A stretch of 64,000 nucleotides of DNA, taken from assembly GCA_022072055.1 (NCBI GenBank), contig JAJVIK010000004.1:274820-338819 (forward strand), read 5' to 3'. Source of the DNA: a bacterium (GTDB lineage: Bacteria; Hinthialibacterota; Hinthialibacteria; OLB16). Position 1 is the stretch's first letter. Each line of letters begins with the position of its first letter. Of this stretch, positions 28,743-37,837 are shown one piece after another. Below the pieces are notes generated by a model. The model was given only the letters and a program-made list of their open reading frames with translations, was not told the origin of the DNA and searched no databases. The position numbers were made by a program, and so were the translations under genes.

Positions 28743-31706
28743 ATGACCCAGGTTGCGACAGATTCGCGCCGCCTGCTCGGAGAGCTCCTGCTTGCGGTGG
28801 GGCTTGTGTTCCTGGCGGTGGGACGAATTCAGTTCGAGGTCGCCGGCCTTGAACTGAAGGTGGGCGAGAATATCGAGAATCTCCTTCCGCTGTTGCTCCT
28901 AGGGGGCGTGCTTTGCCGGCCGTTTTCCGGACCCAGCCTCGGTCGCGCGCTCTCACCTTTTGCGGCTGGATTCCTGCTTCTCCTTTTCGGGACTCTGGTG
29001 GGCCTCTTCAGTCAGCTTTCTCCGGATGCGCTCCAAGACTTCCTTCGTCTGCTCGGACAGGCGCTCTGCGGCTTCCTGCTGGCGCGTTGGGTGGCCTCGT
29101 CCGGGGCGCTTGAGCGTTGGCCGGGAGTGTTGTGGATGGCGGGGCATGCGCTGCTGTTGTGGAGGACCCCATGGGGGGACCCCACCAATCCCAACCTGGA
29201 AGGCCCTTTTCCACATCGCAACTTTCAGAGCGCCTTCTTCCTGTTGGCGTTCCCGACCCTTGCTTTCATCGGACTGGGAGGCGGGACCCTCGGTCTTGCG
29301 CGCTTGATTCCGGCGGCGGCGCTGGTCGCCGCGGAGCTTCTCTTTGTGATTCGATTCCAAAGCCGCGCGGGATTGCTGGGGTGCTCGGTCTGCGCCGCAA
29401 TGCTGGCGTTCCTCCTATCCCGCCCGGAACGCTCGCGCCTTCGCCTGATCCTCCCGTTGCTCGCCGTGGCCGCGCTGGTGGCTGTCTTTGTGGTGGTCTT
29501 GGCCCCTCGTCTCGGGACTCTCGGACAGGAATTTGGAAACCCTTACGAACGCTCGCGCGTGGGAATCTGGACCGCCGCCGTGGATGGCTGGAGAAACCCC
29601 GCGAACTGGCTGAGGGGTATCGGCATGGGGGATGAGTTCGACCGAATCCTGGCGGACAGCCCCACGGGAAACCTGAACTACCACTACCGCCGCGCGCACT
29701 ACCCCCACTCTCTTTATCTTCAGTGGTTGTATTGGGGTGGGATTATGGCGCTTGTGGGTTGGTTCGCGGTTCTCGCCGGGGTCTGGAGATGCCGTGCGGC
29801 AAGACCCGACGACTGGCGGGTGATCTTGCCGGCATCCGCGTTGTTCGGTTACGCCGCGATGGAGGTTTTTGACGCCTCCATCCGCGACCCGCGAGTCTCC
29901 GCGCTCCTGTGGTTCGATATCGGGTTGCTGGCCTGTTGGGCCCACCAGCCGAGCCTGTCCGGTCAGGAATCTCGAGGCGAGGAATGGAACGGGGTGAAAC
30001 ATTCCTGGGCGCAGCTCCTTCCGCTCTATCTTCCGCTGGCATGGGTCCCGATGTTCACCTTTCGTGAAACACTCGGGGTTCTTGTCACAGCCCTCTTTGT
30101 CTGGACAGCCGGTTCTCCCTTCTTTCACGACTGGCTCCGCGCCGGAGAGGGCAACGCGAAACCTGGGGTTTGGCGGCGGATAGCCATCCAGTTGTGGTCA
30201 CTCCTGGCGGCGGCATTGCTGCTCCAGCTCTACCTCCCCGCTCTTCCCGAAAGCTGGCTAGCGCCGGGGCCCGCGCTTCTCATGGGCGGGTTGTGTCTCT
30301 TGTTGAGTTTCAGCCGACAAGGGGATGCGGCCTCCGGTGGAATGGGCGCGCCACTTCATCTGGGGTTAGGCTTTCCGCTTGCCCTTGGCGGTGGGCTGAT
30401 GCTTTGCCTTGATTTGTCTCCACTCGATCTTCCCGAAGCATTTCTGCCGAGTGAAGGCTTGGCGACTGCTTTGGGATTGTCTCTGGCCCTCTGGGGACTG
30501 TGGCGTTTCCTTGCGCTGCAGGTCGGGCGCGCCCCATTCGAATGGGGTCCGTTCGGTCCTGGGGTCTATGAAATACGCGCGCTTGTCGTGGCGGGATTGG
30601 TTGTCCTGAGCGTCCTTCTCAGGGCGATTGGGGTCGAGACTTCGCGGCAGGGCTTGCTCGCGCGCGAGGAGGGGGATGTCCGCTCTTGGGAGCTCCTGAT
30701 CCATCGGGCCAAAGCGCTTGATCTCCGCGGGCTGGAGAACCAAGTTCGGGGCTCCGCGCTCGCCTCCGCCGGGGTGCGAAGGGAGCCGGATCGATGGGTG
30801 AGCCTGGCGAAGGACAGCTCCGTGAGCCTGATCAACGAGGAGAACACCGCGCTGTTCGCCCGGTTCCTTGCGCGTGGGGGGAAAGCTCTGCCGGAGGACT
30901 ATCTCCAGGTGGAGCGCGATGAGGCGGTTGGACTCGCCCTCGACTGGAATTCGAAGCGCTTCCTGATGCTCACCGCCGGAGGGAGGCTGGTGATTCTCGA
31001 AAACGGAATTCGGGCGGCCCAGCTGGTGGCCGAGGCAAGCCCTTTCGCGCACTGCCGACTCGACCGGGAGGGGAATCTGTTTGCCCTGGAGGCCAGGGGC
31101 GCTCTCCACCTCTGGAACGATCACGGGACCCGCAAAGTCTGCCCCGGCGGGCCTGAACCGATTTTTCGGAGGCTGTCGGTGGATCCCGGATCGGGACAAC
31201 CTTGGGCCCTGGATCTCTACGGGAACCTGTACCACTCTCCATCGGAAAGGGGCTGGACACGAGATGAGCGCTTTGTTTCCGTCTCTCAATCAGGCGGAAC
31301 GGTGTACGACATCGCGCGCGACCTGGCGATCTCCGCGAGTGGGTCGGTGAGTCTGCTCGACTGTTACGGGAGAATCTGGTCGGCCTCGCTGGATTCCCCG
31401 GAGGTCAAGGGTCCCTTGGAGGCGACTCATTACTGGCCGAGGAAACCGGTCGGGCAGTCGCTTCAGGCCGATTCCACCGGATTCACGGTCGTGGACCGTT
31501 TTGGTGGGGTCTATCTCAGCCCCTGGCCCACCTCGCCCGCGGTTCTAGCGTTGCGCGGGAGCCACTTGTTCCCAAGGAGCCTGCCGCGACGCGACCCGGA
31601 TGTGGTGGATCATGTGTTTCTCTCGGATAAGCGTTGGATCTATCTCCTCACAAAGTCTGGAAGGATTCTGACCAACACCCGCTGGCATGGGGTGTGGGCG
31701 GAGTGA
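28743..31706 (+). CDS. O-antigen ligase/polymerase-like membrane protein fused to a C-terminal propeller-like domain
   Basis: 987 residues. The first 640 residues are membrane-embedded with the Wzy/WaaL pattern: a long periplasmic loop with TNPNLEGPFPHRNFQSAFF, a span with VIRFQSRAGLLG, and NYHYRRAHYPHSLYLQWLYWGG, where Arg and His residues serve in lipid-linked sugar transfer. From about residue 730 to the end the sequence has strand-turn repeats (LTAGGRLVILENG, NLFALEARGALHLW, ..PWALDLYGNLYHS, ..SLLDCYGRIWSAS, ..VVDRFGGVYLS, YLLTKSGRILTNT) that look like NHL or quinoprotein propeller blades. This architecture is unfamiliar to me. It starts 10 bases after pdxJ and is followed by a second ligase-like gene eight bases later. 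Confidence 0.72.
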   Translation: MTQVATDSRRLLGELLLAVGLVFLAVGRIQFEVAGLELKVGENIENLLPLLLLGGVLCRPFSGPSLGRALSPFAAGFLLLLFGTLVGLFSQLSPDALQDFLRLLGQALCGFLLARWVASSGALERWPGVLWMAGHALLLWRTPWGDPTNPNLEGPFPHRNFQSAFFLLAFPTLAFIGLGGGTLGLARLIPAAALVAAELLFVIRFQSRAGLLGCSVCAAMLAFLLSRPERSRLRLILPLLAVAALVAVFVVVLAPRLGTLGQEFGNPYERSRVGIWTAAVDGWRNPANWLRGIGMGDEFDRILADSPTGNLNYHYRRAHYPHSLYLQWLYWGGIMALVGWFAVLAGVWRCRAARPDDWRVILPASALFGYAAMEVFDASIRDPRVSALLWFDIGLLACWAHQPSLSGQESRGEEWNGVKHSWAQLLPLYLPLAWVPMFTFRETLGVLVTALFVWTAGSPFFHDWLRAGEGNAKPGVWRRIAIQLWSLLAAALLLQLYLPALPESWLAPGPALLMGGLCLLLSFSRQGDAASGGMGAPLHLGLGFPLALGGGLMLCLDLSPLDLPEAFLPSEGLATALGLSLALWGLWRFLALQVGRAPFEWGPFGPGVYEIRALVVAGLVVLSVLLRAIGVETSRQGLLAREEGDVRSWELLIHRAKALDLRGLENQVRGSALASAGVRREPDRWVSLAKDSSVSLINEENTALFARFLARGGKALPEDYLQVERDEAVGLALDWNSKRFLMLTAGGRLVILENGIRAAQLVAEASPFAHCRLDREGNLFALEARGALHLWNDHGTRKVCPGGPEPIFRRLSVDPGSGQPWALDLYGNLYHSPSERGWTRDERFVSVSQSGGTVYDIARDLAISASGSVSLLDCYGRIWSASLDSPEVKGPLEATHYWPRKPVGQSLQADSTGFTVVDRFGGVYLSPWPTSPAVLALRGSHLFPRSLPRRDPDVVDHVFLSDKRWIYLLTKSGRILTNTRWHGVWAE

Positions 31707-31714
31707 GGGCGCGG

Positions 31715-33955
31715 ATGAGGATCCTGGACCGGGCGATCCTGTTCCTGTTGATGGTGGGCTGGGTGGCCGTGGGGCTGGTGGTGGACCCTTATTGCGCGGT
31801 CCCCTTCCGGGATGAGAAGCATTCCATCTTCCTGGTGGTCTCGGGGCTGCTTGGGGTGACCGCCGCCCTCGCGCTGTTCACCAGGGGCGTATCGAGGAAG
31901 CTCCTGAGAACCATCTGGTCGCTCGTTCCACTAGGAGGGCTGTTCATCTGGAGAACCCTGGAAAGCCTGCGGGATCCCGGGGCGCTTGGAGCCATCGAGC
32001 CGGGGCTTCCCGCCAGGACCGACTATCTTCTGCGGATTGTGGCGCCGCTCATCGGCGGGATGTCGGCATGGATCGCGAGCTCGGAGCTCACACTCACCGG
32101 GCGACGAGTTCGAGCGCTGGGAGCGGTGATCCTGGGCCTTGTCTCCGTGGAGGTGGTCGGAGCGTTGTGTGAGGTTGCGGGGTCCTTTTTGGGCCATGAT
32201 TGGCAACCTTTCTTTTTCGGAGCAACCTTGTCCGAGGCGCGGGGGGGTCTCAAGGCCGCGCTTTTTGGGAGCATCGGCAACCCCAATTTCCTGGCCTCCT
32301 ATCTCGCTCTGCTTATCTTGCCGGTTCTGGCTCTTGGATGGTCCCAGCAGGGGCGAATCGGTGTCCGCGCGCTCAGCGTTGCCGCGGCGATCCTTTCAAT
32401 CGCCTTGGTGGTGATGTCCCGCTCCAAGGGGGCGCTGCTGGCCCTTGCGGGGGCCAGCCTCCTCACCTTGCTGATCGGCCGCGGGAGGGCCGGTCGCCGC
32501 GAGCCTGGCCCAAGGCCCCCTGTCAGCCGGTGGTTGGTTGCGGGGGGGTTGTTGATCGTGGTGGTGGCTGTCTCCGCGGGTGTCAGCTCCGTTTCCTCCG
32601 GTTCGCACCGGGAGAGCTACATCGAAAGTTGGGGAAAGTCCTTGCGTCTACGGGGGGAAAGCGCCTCGCAGCGAGTGCTCTTGGCCTATGTCGGGTCGCG
32701 GATGTGGGAGGAGACTCGTTGGGCGGGAGTCGGACCGGGGGAGTTCCGTCTCCGGTTCCTCCCGGAGGTTGCGGAGGCGCTCTCCGAGGAGGGCGAGGCG
32801 CTGAGCGCGCGGGTGGCCAAACTCAAGTCTCTGCGCCCGGTCCATGTCCACAACGACTACTTGGAACTCCTGATTGAATGGGGTCTGCTCGGGTATGCCT
32901 CGGGGGTGGGGTTCCTTGCGCTCGCCTTCGCGAGCGCGCTCCGCGCGCTGGGTAAGTCCTCGGGGGAGGCCCACCGATTTCGGTTGGGTCTGCTCGGGGC
33001 CGCCCTGGCGGCGGCGCTCTATGCGCTGCTCGAATTTCCAGTCCACCTTCCCACGCATCTCATCTTGGCGGCGTCGTTCCTCGGCCTGGCGTGCGCGCGC
33101 GGGGAGGAGTCCGAGGCTGCCGAGGGGCGCTCGGCGCGTACGCTTGGAGCGGTTGTGGGAGCGGTGGTTCTGGTTTTGGGGACTTGTCTTGTTTGGCACG
33201 GAGTCCAGGTTTACCGGGCCTCTCGAATGGCTTGGAGCGCGGGGGAGCTCGCGACGGGTGGCGGAGCCGAACGAAACCGCGCTGTGAGCCTCATGAAACG
33301 CGCTGTCCTGGCCGACCCCGGGAATGCGGACCTGGGGCTGTTGCTCGCGCAGTTTCAGTGGAAGCTGGAGGGGCTTCCCGCCTCCGCGCGGGGAACATTG
33401 CGCCGAACCGCTCGGATTTCGGATGACCCCAATACGGCCTTGGTGGAAACCGAGATACTGGTTGCCGAGGGCAAATTCACTGAGGCCGTCGGGGCGCTCG
33501 CTCCGCTCCTCGAAGTGGGGCCTTTCCTTCCGGGCGTGGGGTATCTGGAAGGGAGGATTCTGGAGGCGCGAGGCGAGACCGAGAAAGCCGCCGAGGCCTA
33601 CCGTCGCGACGAGGCCGCCATCGGGAACCGTCCCGAGGTCCGTCACTTGGACCAACCCCTCCTCCATCTCCGTTACGCCGGTGTGCTCGAGACCTTAAAC
33701 CAACCCCGCGAGGCGCTGGAGCAATACCGCAAGCACCTCAAGGCTCTCGGTGACCGGGGAAGCAACATCCCCGTCGCTCACCTCCGGATGGGGCGCATCT
33801 ATCGCGACCAACTCCAGGATTATGTGGCGGCTGAGGACGCTTTCAGAGAGGCCCTTTCGGCGGCTGAGCGCGGCGGCTCGGCGGGGGAGGTCGAAAACGC
33901 ACGCCGGGAGCTGGCCGAAACCCGGAAGCGCAAGCTAGAGGCCACGCCCCGATAG
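31715..33955 (+). CDS. O-antigen ligase/polymerase-like membrane protein with C-terminal TPR repeats
   Basis: 746 residues from the ATG at 31715; GTG at 31703 is an alternative that overlaps the previous stop. Ten to twelve membrane spans carry the Wzy signature: GSIGNPNFLASYLALLIL, RSKGALLALAG, and PVHVHNDYLELLIEWGLLGY with the paired His of the large periplasmic loop. From about residue 525 a soluble TPR region follows (LLLAQFQWKLEGLPA, EAVGALAPLLEVGP, YRKHLKALGDRG, AEDAFREALSAAE). Wzy-TPR fusions join or glycosylate surface polymers or pilins. Pairs with the upstream propeller fusion; substrate unknown. Confidence 0.85.
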   Translation: MRILDRAILFLLMVGWVAVGLVVDPYCAVPFRDEKHSIFLVVSGLLGVTAALALFTRGVSRKLLRTIWSLVPLGGLFIWRTLESLRDPGALGAIEPGLPARTDYLLRIVAPLIGGMSAWIASSELTLTGRRVRALGAVILGLVSVEVVGALCEVAGSFLGHDWQPFFFGATLSEARGGLKAALFGSIGNPNFLASYLALLILPVLALGWSQQGRIGVRALSVAAAILSIALVVMSRSKGALLALAGASLLTLLIGRGRAGRREPGPRPPVSRWLVAGGLLIVVVAVSAGVSSVSSGSHRESYIESWGKSLRLRGESASQRVLLAYVGSRMWEETRWAGVGPGEFRLRFLPEVAEALSEEGEALSARVAKLKSLRPVHVHNDYLELLIEWGLLGYASGVGFLALAFASALRALGKSSGEAHRFRLGLLGAALAAALYALLEFPVHLPTHLILAASFLGLACARGEESEAAEGRSARTLGAVVGAVVLVLGTCLVWHGVQVYRASRMAWSAGELATGGGAERNRAVSLMKRAVLADPGNADLGLLLAQFQWKLEGLPASARGTLRRTARISDDPNTALVETEILVAEGKFTEAVGALAPLLEVGPFLPGVGYLEGRILEARGETEKAAEAYRRDEAAIGNRPEVRHLDQPLLHLRYAGVLETLNQPREALEQYRKHLKALGDRGSNIPVAHLRMGRIYRDQLQDYVAAEDAFREALSAAERGGSAGEVENARRELAETRKRKLEATPR

Positions 33956-33985
33956 GTCCTCTCCACTGCATGCCGGATTTGCCCG

Positions 33986-33994
33986 TGGTATGCT
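33986..33994 (+). promoter_or_regulatory. Extended -10 box of murA
   Basis: TGG followed by TATGCT (33989-33994), a match to an extended -10 (TGn TATAAT). The murA ATG is at 34004, so transcription would start within about three bases of the start codon. No Shine-Dalgarno is visible in the pyrimidine-rich bases before the ATG. Confidence 0.45.
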
Positions 33995-34003
33995 CCCTTC
34001 ACC

Positions 34004-35284
34004 ATGGATTCCATACAGGTTGAAAAAAGCCCCCCCCTACATGGGGAAGTTCAGATCAGCGGATCCAAGAACGCGGCGTTGCCGATCATGGCCGCCGCGC
34101 TCCTCTGCGATGAGCCGGTGGTTCTCGGGAATGTGCCGGACCTGGCCGACATTCACGGCATGGAGCGACTCCTCTGCAGCATGGGCGGGGTCACGCACTA
34201 CGATTCCGCCGCCAAGCGGCTCTCGATCGACCCCAGCCGCGTGCGCTGGATCGAGGCGCCCTACGACCTGGTGCGGAAGATGCGCGCTTCGTTCTTTGTG
34301 TTGGGTCCGTTGGTCGGCAGACACCGTCACGCGCGGGTTTCGATGCCCGGCGGGTGCGCGATCGGCGCGCGCCCGGTGAACATCCATCTCAAGGCGCTGG
34401 AGAGCCTGGGGGTCCGGATCGAGGTCGAGCATGGGTATGTGGTGGCGGATGGAAGCAAGCTCCGCGGGGGACCGGTCAATCTCGATTTCCCAAGCGTGGG
34501 GGCCACCGAGAACGCCCTCTGCGCGGCGGTTCTCGCGCCGGGGGAGACCGTTATCGAAAACGCCGCGCGCGAGCCGGAGGTGACCGATCTCGCCGATTTC
34601 CTGGTGGCCGGGGGAGGGAAGATTGAGGGACAGGGAACCTCAACCATCCATGTCCAGGGGGTGGACCGGCTCTCGGTGAAGAGTTACCCGATCATCCCGG
34701 ATCGCATCGAGGCGGGGACTTATCTCGCGGCGGCGGCGCTCGCGGGGGGCGAGGTTCGCGTGCGCGGGTGCCGTCAGAAGGATTTGACCGCGTTTCTCGC
34801 GGATCTACGCCAGACCGGCACGGAGCTGGAGGTGGAAAGCCAGGGATCGCTTGATGACATTGTGGTCCGCCGGAGCGGGCCGATCCAACCGATCTCAGAG
34901 GTGGTCACACTGCCCTTCCCCGGATTTCCAACCGACCTGCAGGCCCAGATGATGGCCGTCTTGTGTCTCGCGGAGGGGGCGAGCATTGTCCGGGAGACCA
35001 TTTTCGAGAACCGCTTCATGCACGTGAGCGAGCTCAATCGCATGGGCGCGGACATCACCATCAACGGCAACACCGCGATTGTGCGAGGGGTCAAGACCCT
35101 TTCCGGGTCTCCGGTGATGGCCTCCGACCTGCGCGCCTCGGCGGCGTTGGTGATCGCGGGGTTGGTGGCGCGTGGGACCACGGACATCCTGCGGGTCTAT
35201 CACCTGGACCGCGGATACGAGCACATCGAAACCAAGCTCGCCGGATTGGGCGCGAAGGTGAAGCGGGTCCGAACGGGCGCGTGA
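34004..35284 (+). CDS. murA: UDP-N-acetylglucosamine 1-carboxyvinyltransferase
   Basis: 426 residues, normal length. Commits UDP-GlcNAc to peptidoglycan by transferring enolpyruvate from PEP. Conserved SGSKNAALP (K22, N23), the catalytic Cys118 in PGGCAIGARP (the fosfomycin target; the resistant Asp version is not present), GATENALCAAVLA-like loop, IPDRIEAGTYL and FPTDLQAQMMA. It follows the Wzy-TPR gene by 48 bases and has its own -10 box beside the start. The 138 bases after the stop contain an AGCTCGAGCT palindrome but no typical terminator. Confidence 0.97.
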   Translation: MDSIQVEKSPPLHGEVQISGSKNAALPIMAAALLCDEPVVLGNVPDLADIHGMERLLCSMGGVTHYDSAAKRLSIDPSRVRWIEAPYDLVRKMRASFFVLGPLVGRHRHARVSMPGGCAIGARPVNIHLKALESLGVRIEVEHGYVVADGSKLRGGPVNLDFPSVGATENALCAAVLAPGETVIENAAREPEVTDLADFLVAGGGKIEGQGTSTIHVQGVDRLSVKSYPIIPDRIEAGTYLAAAALAGGEVRVRGCRQKDLTAFLADLRQTGTELEVESQGSLDDIVVRRSGPIQPISEVVTLPFPGFPTDLQAQMMAVLCLAEGASIVRETIFENRFMHVSELNRMGADITINGNTAIVRGVKTLSGSPVMASDLRASAALVIAGLVARGTTDILRVYHLDRGYEHIETKLAGLGAKVKRVRTGA

Positions 35285-35422
35285 AAGCTCGAGCTCCTCA
35301 TTGACTGGAAATCAACGGGATCCCTGATCCAGGATTTCATTGTAAGCACGGAAGGAGCATTTCTTGAATTGCGGTGATCGGCACTCAATCCGGATGTGTT
35401 GTCGAAGAGACCCACCCCTGGT

Positions 35423-36415
35423 TCAGAGATTCACCATCTCCCCCGTGACCACCGATCGGTCCACCGCCTGAGTGAGCGCCAGGGTCTTGAGCGAGTCCGT
35501 GTAGTCCGAGCGCGCGAGCGCGCGGTCTCCGGTCCGGACAAGTTCGATGAAAGCCTCCATCTCGGGATAGTGCAACTGGGACTCCTGCGCGAAGACTGCC
35601 TTCTTCCCATCGATCTGCCCCTCGGCGCGGTTTTCGCTCAGGTGAAGGGTTAGGTCGAAGTTGTCCCCGAACAGGGTCATCTCAATCTCCCAACGTGGGA
35701 ACGCCCAGGTGTGCAGGTGGCTCGCGACAACCCCGGTTTCGAGCTCCAACTGAATGGCGACTGTTTCCTCGGTGTTGATCCCAGGCCCCTTCGGACACAT
35801 GAGATTGTTCCCGAAGGCCGAGATCCGTCGGGCCTCAGCGCCCGTGGCATGCCGGATCAAGTCGAGGATGTGCAACGCCTGGTCCCCGATCAGCCCTCCG
35901 GAGAGCGACTTGTCGTAGTAAATCGGCGAACAGCGCTCGCGCGCCTCGGGAAACATCATGTCCGCGAAGTAATGACTCCGGATGCCGTACACCTGACGCC
36001 CCGCGATGGCCTCCAGAGCCGGGCGCACAAACTCGGCCCAACGGAAAACAAAACCCACCATGTGGGGGTGATCCGATTCCGCGAGGAGCGCGCGGATCTC
36101 CTCCCCTTCCTCGAGAGTCACCGAGGGCGGCTTTTCCACAAACACCGGAATCCGCTTGTCCACACAGGCCCGGATCGGCTCCAATCGCACCTTGGGCGGG
36201 GTGCAGAGTAGCACCCCCTGGAGGTCCTCTTTCTCCAGCATCTCGTGGAAATCCGCATACCCGCGCCCACCGAAGGCTTCTATTCGGTTGGAGAGCACAC
36301 GCTCGGAGAGATCGCACAGCGCCGCAATCTCCACCCCTTCCATCTGTCTCAGATTCTCCAAGTGAACCCCGGAGATTCCACCCACCCCGATGACACCGAT
36401 GCGAACAAGAGACAT
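35423..36415 (-). CDS. Gfo/Idh/MocA family oxidoreductase
   Basis: 330 residues. Rossmann fold at the start (IGVIGVGGISGVHLENL), acidic D36-type ribose contact region (ALCDLSE), VFVEKPPSVTLEEGEE with the conserved EKP lysine, and GGLIGDQALHILDLIRH, which carries the GG..D..H catalytic arrangement. NAD(P)-dependent sugar or sugar-acid oxidation or reduction is expected; the substrate is not readable. ATG 36415 is preferred (CGGAG eight bases upstream) over the adjacent TTG. Confidence 0.9.
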   Translation of the reverse strand: MSLVRIGVIGVGGISGVHLENLRQMEGVEIAALCDLSERVLSNRIEAFGGRGYADFHEMLEKEDLQGVLLCTPPKVRLEPIRACVDKRIPVFVEKPPSVTLEEGEEIRALLAESDHPHMVGFVFRWAEFVRPALEAIAGRQVYGIRSHYFADMMFPEARERCSPIYYDKSLSGGLIGDQALHILDLIRHATGAEARRISAFGNNLMCPKGPGINTEETVAIQLELETGVVASHLHTWAFPRWEIEMTLFGDNFDLTLHLSENRAEGQIDGKKAVFAQESQLHYPEMEAFIELVRTGDRALARSDYTDSLKTLALTQAVDRSVVTGEMVNL

Positions 36416-36502
36416 CAAAATCGCTCCGAATTTGTGAAATTAGAGGCAAACTCTATCATGTTTGCCTGGGTGTCTCACCCCTCAAGGGTCCCGCTTCGCC
36501 CT

Positions 36503-36530
36503 TTGAACTCCGGGGGGCCTCTCCTATAGT
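36503..36530 (+). promoter_or_regulatory. Promoter of the FG-GAP protein gene
   Basis: TTGAAC (36503-36508), a 16-base spacer and TATAGT (36525-36530, 5/6). It gives a leader of about 86 GC-rich bases before the ATG at 36623. Confidence 0.55.
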
Positions 36531-36622
36531 CTCGGCCCGGATAGCCGCGCCGTGGGGTGGGGCTGCGGGTCGGGTGAGATGACTTGATAGGCGGCGCCCG
36601 GCGGGGGGAGAGGGGAAAAACC

Positions 36623-37837
36623 ATGAGCAAATTCACCGGGCAAGGTTCGCGCCCGAATTCAATTCTCTTTTGGGTCCTGTTACTGGTCGCACCCGGGCGC
36701 TCCTTGGCCGGAGAGAGTGATCTCGTTCACTTCACCTTGGCGGACATGGATGGGGATCGCGACCGGGATGTGGTCGTGGCGCGCGACGGCACCATCTCGG
36801 TCCTCCTCAACTCCGGGAACGCCAGCCTGATGGCCACTGCTCCGATCTCGGCCACCCAAGTGTCCCGCGTGGCCGCGGGAGACATCAACGGGGATGGCCT
36901 CCCGGATGTGGCCTCGCTGCAACAGAATCTGGGGACACTCGTGGTCCACCTAAACAGCGGGAATGGTCAGATTGCCTCGGGAACATCTTTCGTCGTGGGT
37001 GGAGACCCATCTGCGATCGCGCTGATCGACCTGGACCGAGATCGCGACCTGGATATCGCCGTGACGCGGCGCGCGGCAGGTGATGTGTTCTTGTGGTTCA
37101 ACGACGGAACAAGTCTGTTTCCCCTTTCCGCCACGGTGACCGTGGGGGCCACTCCACACCTGCTCCTTCCGAGTGATATCGACCGGGACGGATTCCCGGA
37201 CCTGGTCGTGTTCCATGACACGCAACCGCCCCGGTTGCACATCTTGAGGAACCTCGGAAATCGGAATTTCGAGGGGCGGCCGCCGATGGACCTCGGCTTC
37301 ACCCCAAGCGGGGGAGCTGCGGCGGACCTCACTGGAGATCGACTGCCGGACTTGGCGCTCGCGGATTTCACCTCGGACTCGCTTCAGATTCTGAGGAACG
37401 AAGGGGAGTTCCATTTCGTGGCGGGGGATGTCATTCAAGCCGGTTCCGGGCCAACCTCCATCGCCGCGCGGGATATCGACTCGGACGGGGACTCCGACCT
37501 TGCCATCGCGAATGCTCCCGAAGTGACTGGGGCAACGCGCGGAGTGCTTCTGCTCTTCAATAACGGGGATGGGACCAGTTTCTTCAGCAATCTGGTGCTG
37601 ACACCCGATAACTCCGTTCCGCTTCAGGTGGAAATTGCGGACATGAATGGGAACTGCCGTCCCGACATCGTGGTGGCCCTGGAACGTGTCGAGCCGATAA
37701 GGATTGTGCTGAACGAGATCGATCCCCCTCCGCTCTTGCCGCATGGGCTTTCGGAACTACTGATGGACCGTCTCGACCAGGAGATCGAAGCCCTCGATTT
37801 ATTCTGCGGCGCTCGTCGGTGGTACAGGCAACCCTAA
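36623..37837 (+). CDS. Secreted FG-GAP/VCBS repeat protein (Ca-binding propeller)
   Basis: 404 residues with a signal peptide (LFWVLLLVAPGRSLAG, cleavage near residue 30). Seven Asp-rich blades follow with the D-D-GD-PD pattern: DMDGDRDRDVVV, DINGDGLPDVAS, DLDRDRDLDIAV, DIDRDGFPDLVV, DLTGDRLPDLAL, DIDSDGDSDLAI and DMNGNCRPDIVV. These loops bind calcium and form an integrin-like beta-propeller used for surface adhesion or as a scaffold. The start at 36623 is chosen by the GGGGAGAGGGGAAAA ribosome site. The end shares four bases with the convergent DUF4434 gene. Confidence 0.88.
   Translation: MSKFTGQGSRPNSILFWVLLLVAPGRSLAGESDLVHFTLADMDGDRDRDVVVARDGTISVLLNSGNASLMATAPISATQVSRVAAGDINGDGLPDVASLQQNLGTLVVHLNSGNGQIASGTSFVVGGDPSAIALIDLDRDRDLDIAVTRRAAGDVFLWFNDGTSLFPLSATVTVGATPHLLLPSDIDRDGFPDLVVFHDTQPPRLHILRNLGNRNFEGRPPMDLGFTPSGGAAADLTGDRLPDLALADFTSDSLQILRNEGEFHFVAGDVIQAGSGPTSIAARDIDSDGDSDLAIANAPEVTGATRGVLLLFNNGDGTSFFSNLVLTPDNSVPLQVEIADMNGNCRPDIVVALERVEPIRIVLNEIDPPPLLPHGLSELLMDRLDQEIEALDLFCGARRWYRQP

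Noticed and set aside
35285-35422. Small RNA or terminator after murA
   Set aside because: There is an AGCTCGAGCT palindrome and a GGATC/GATCC pair but no T run and no promoter. Nothing supports an RNA gene.
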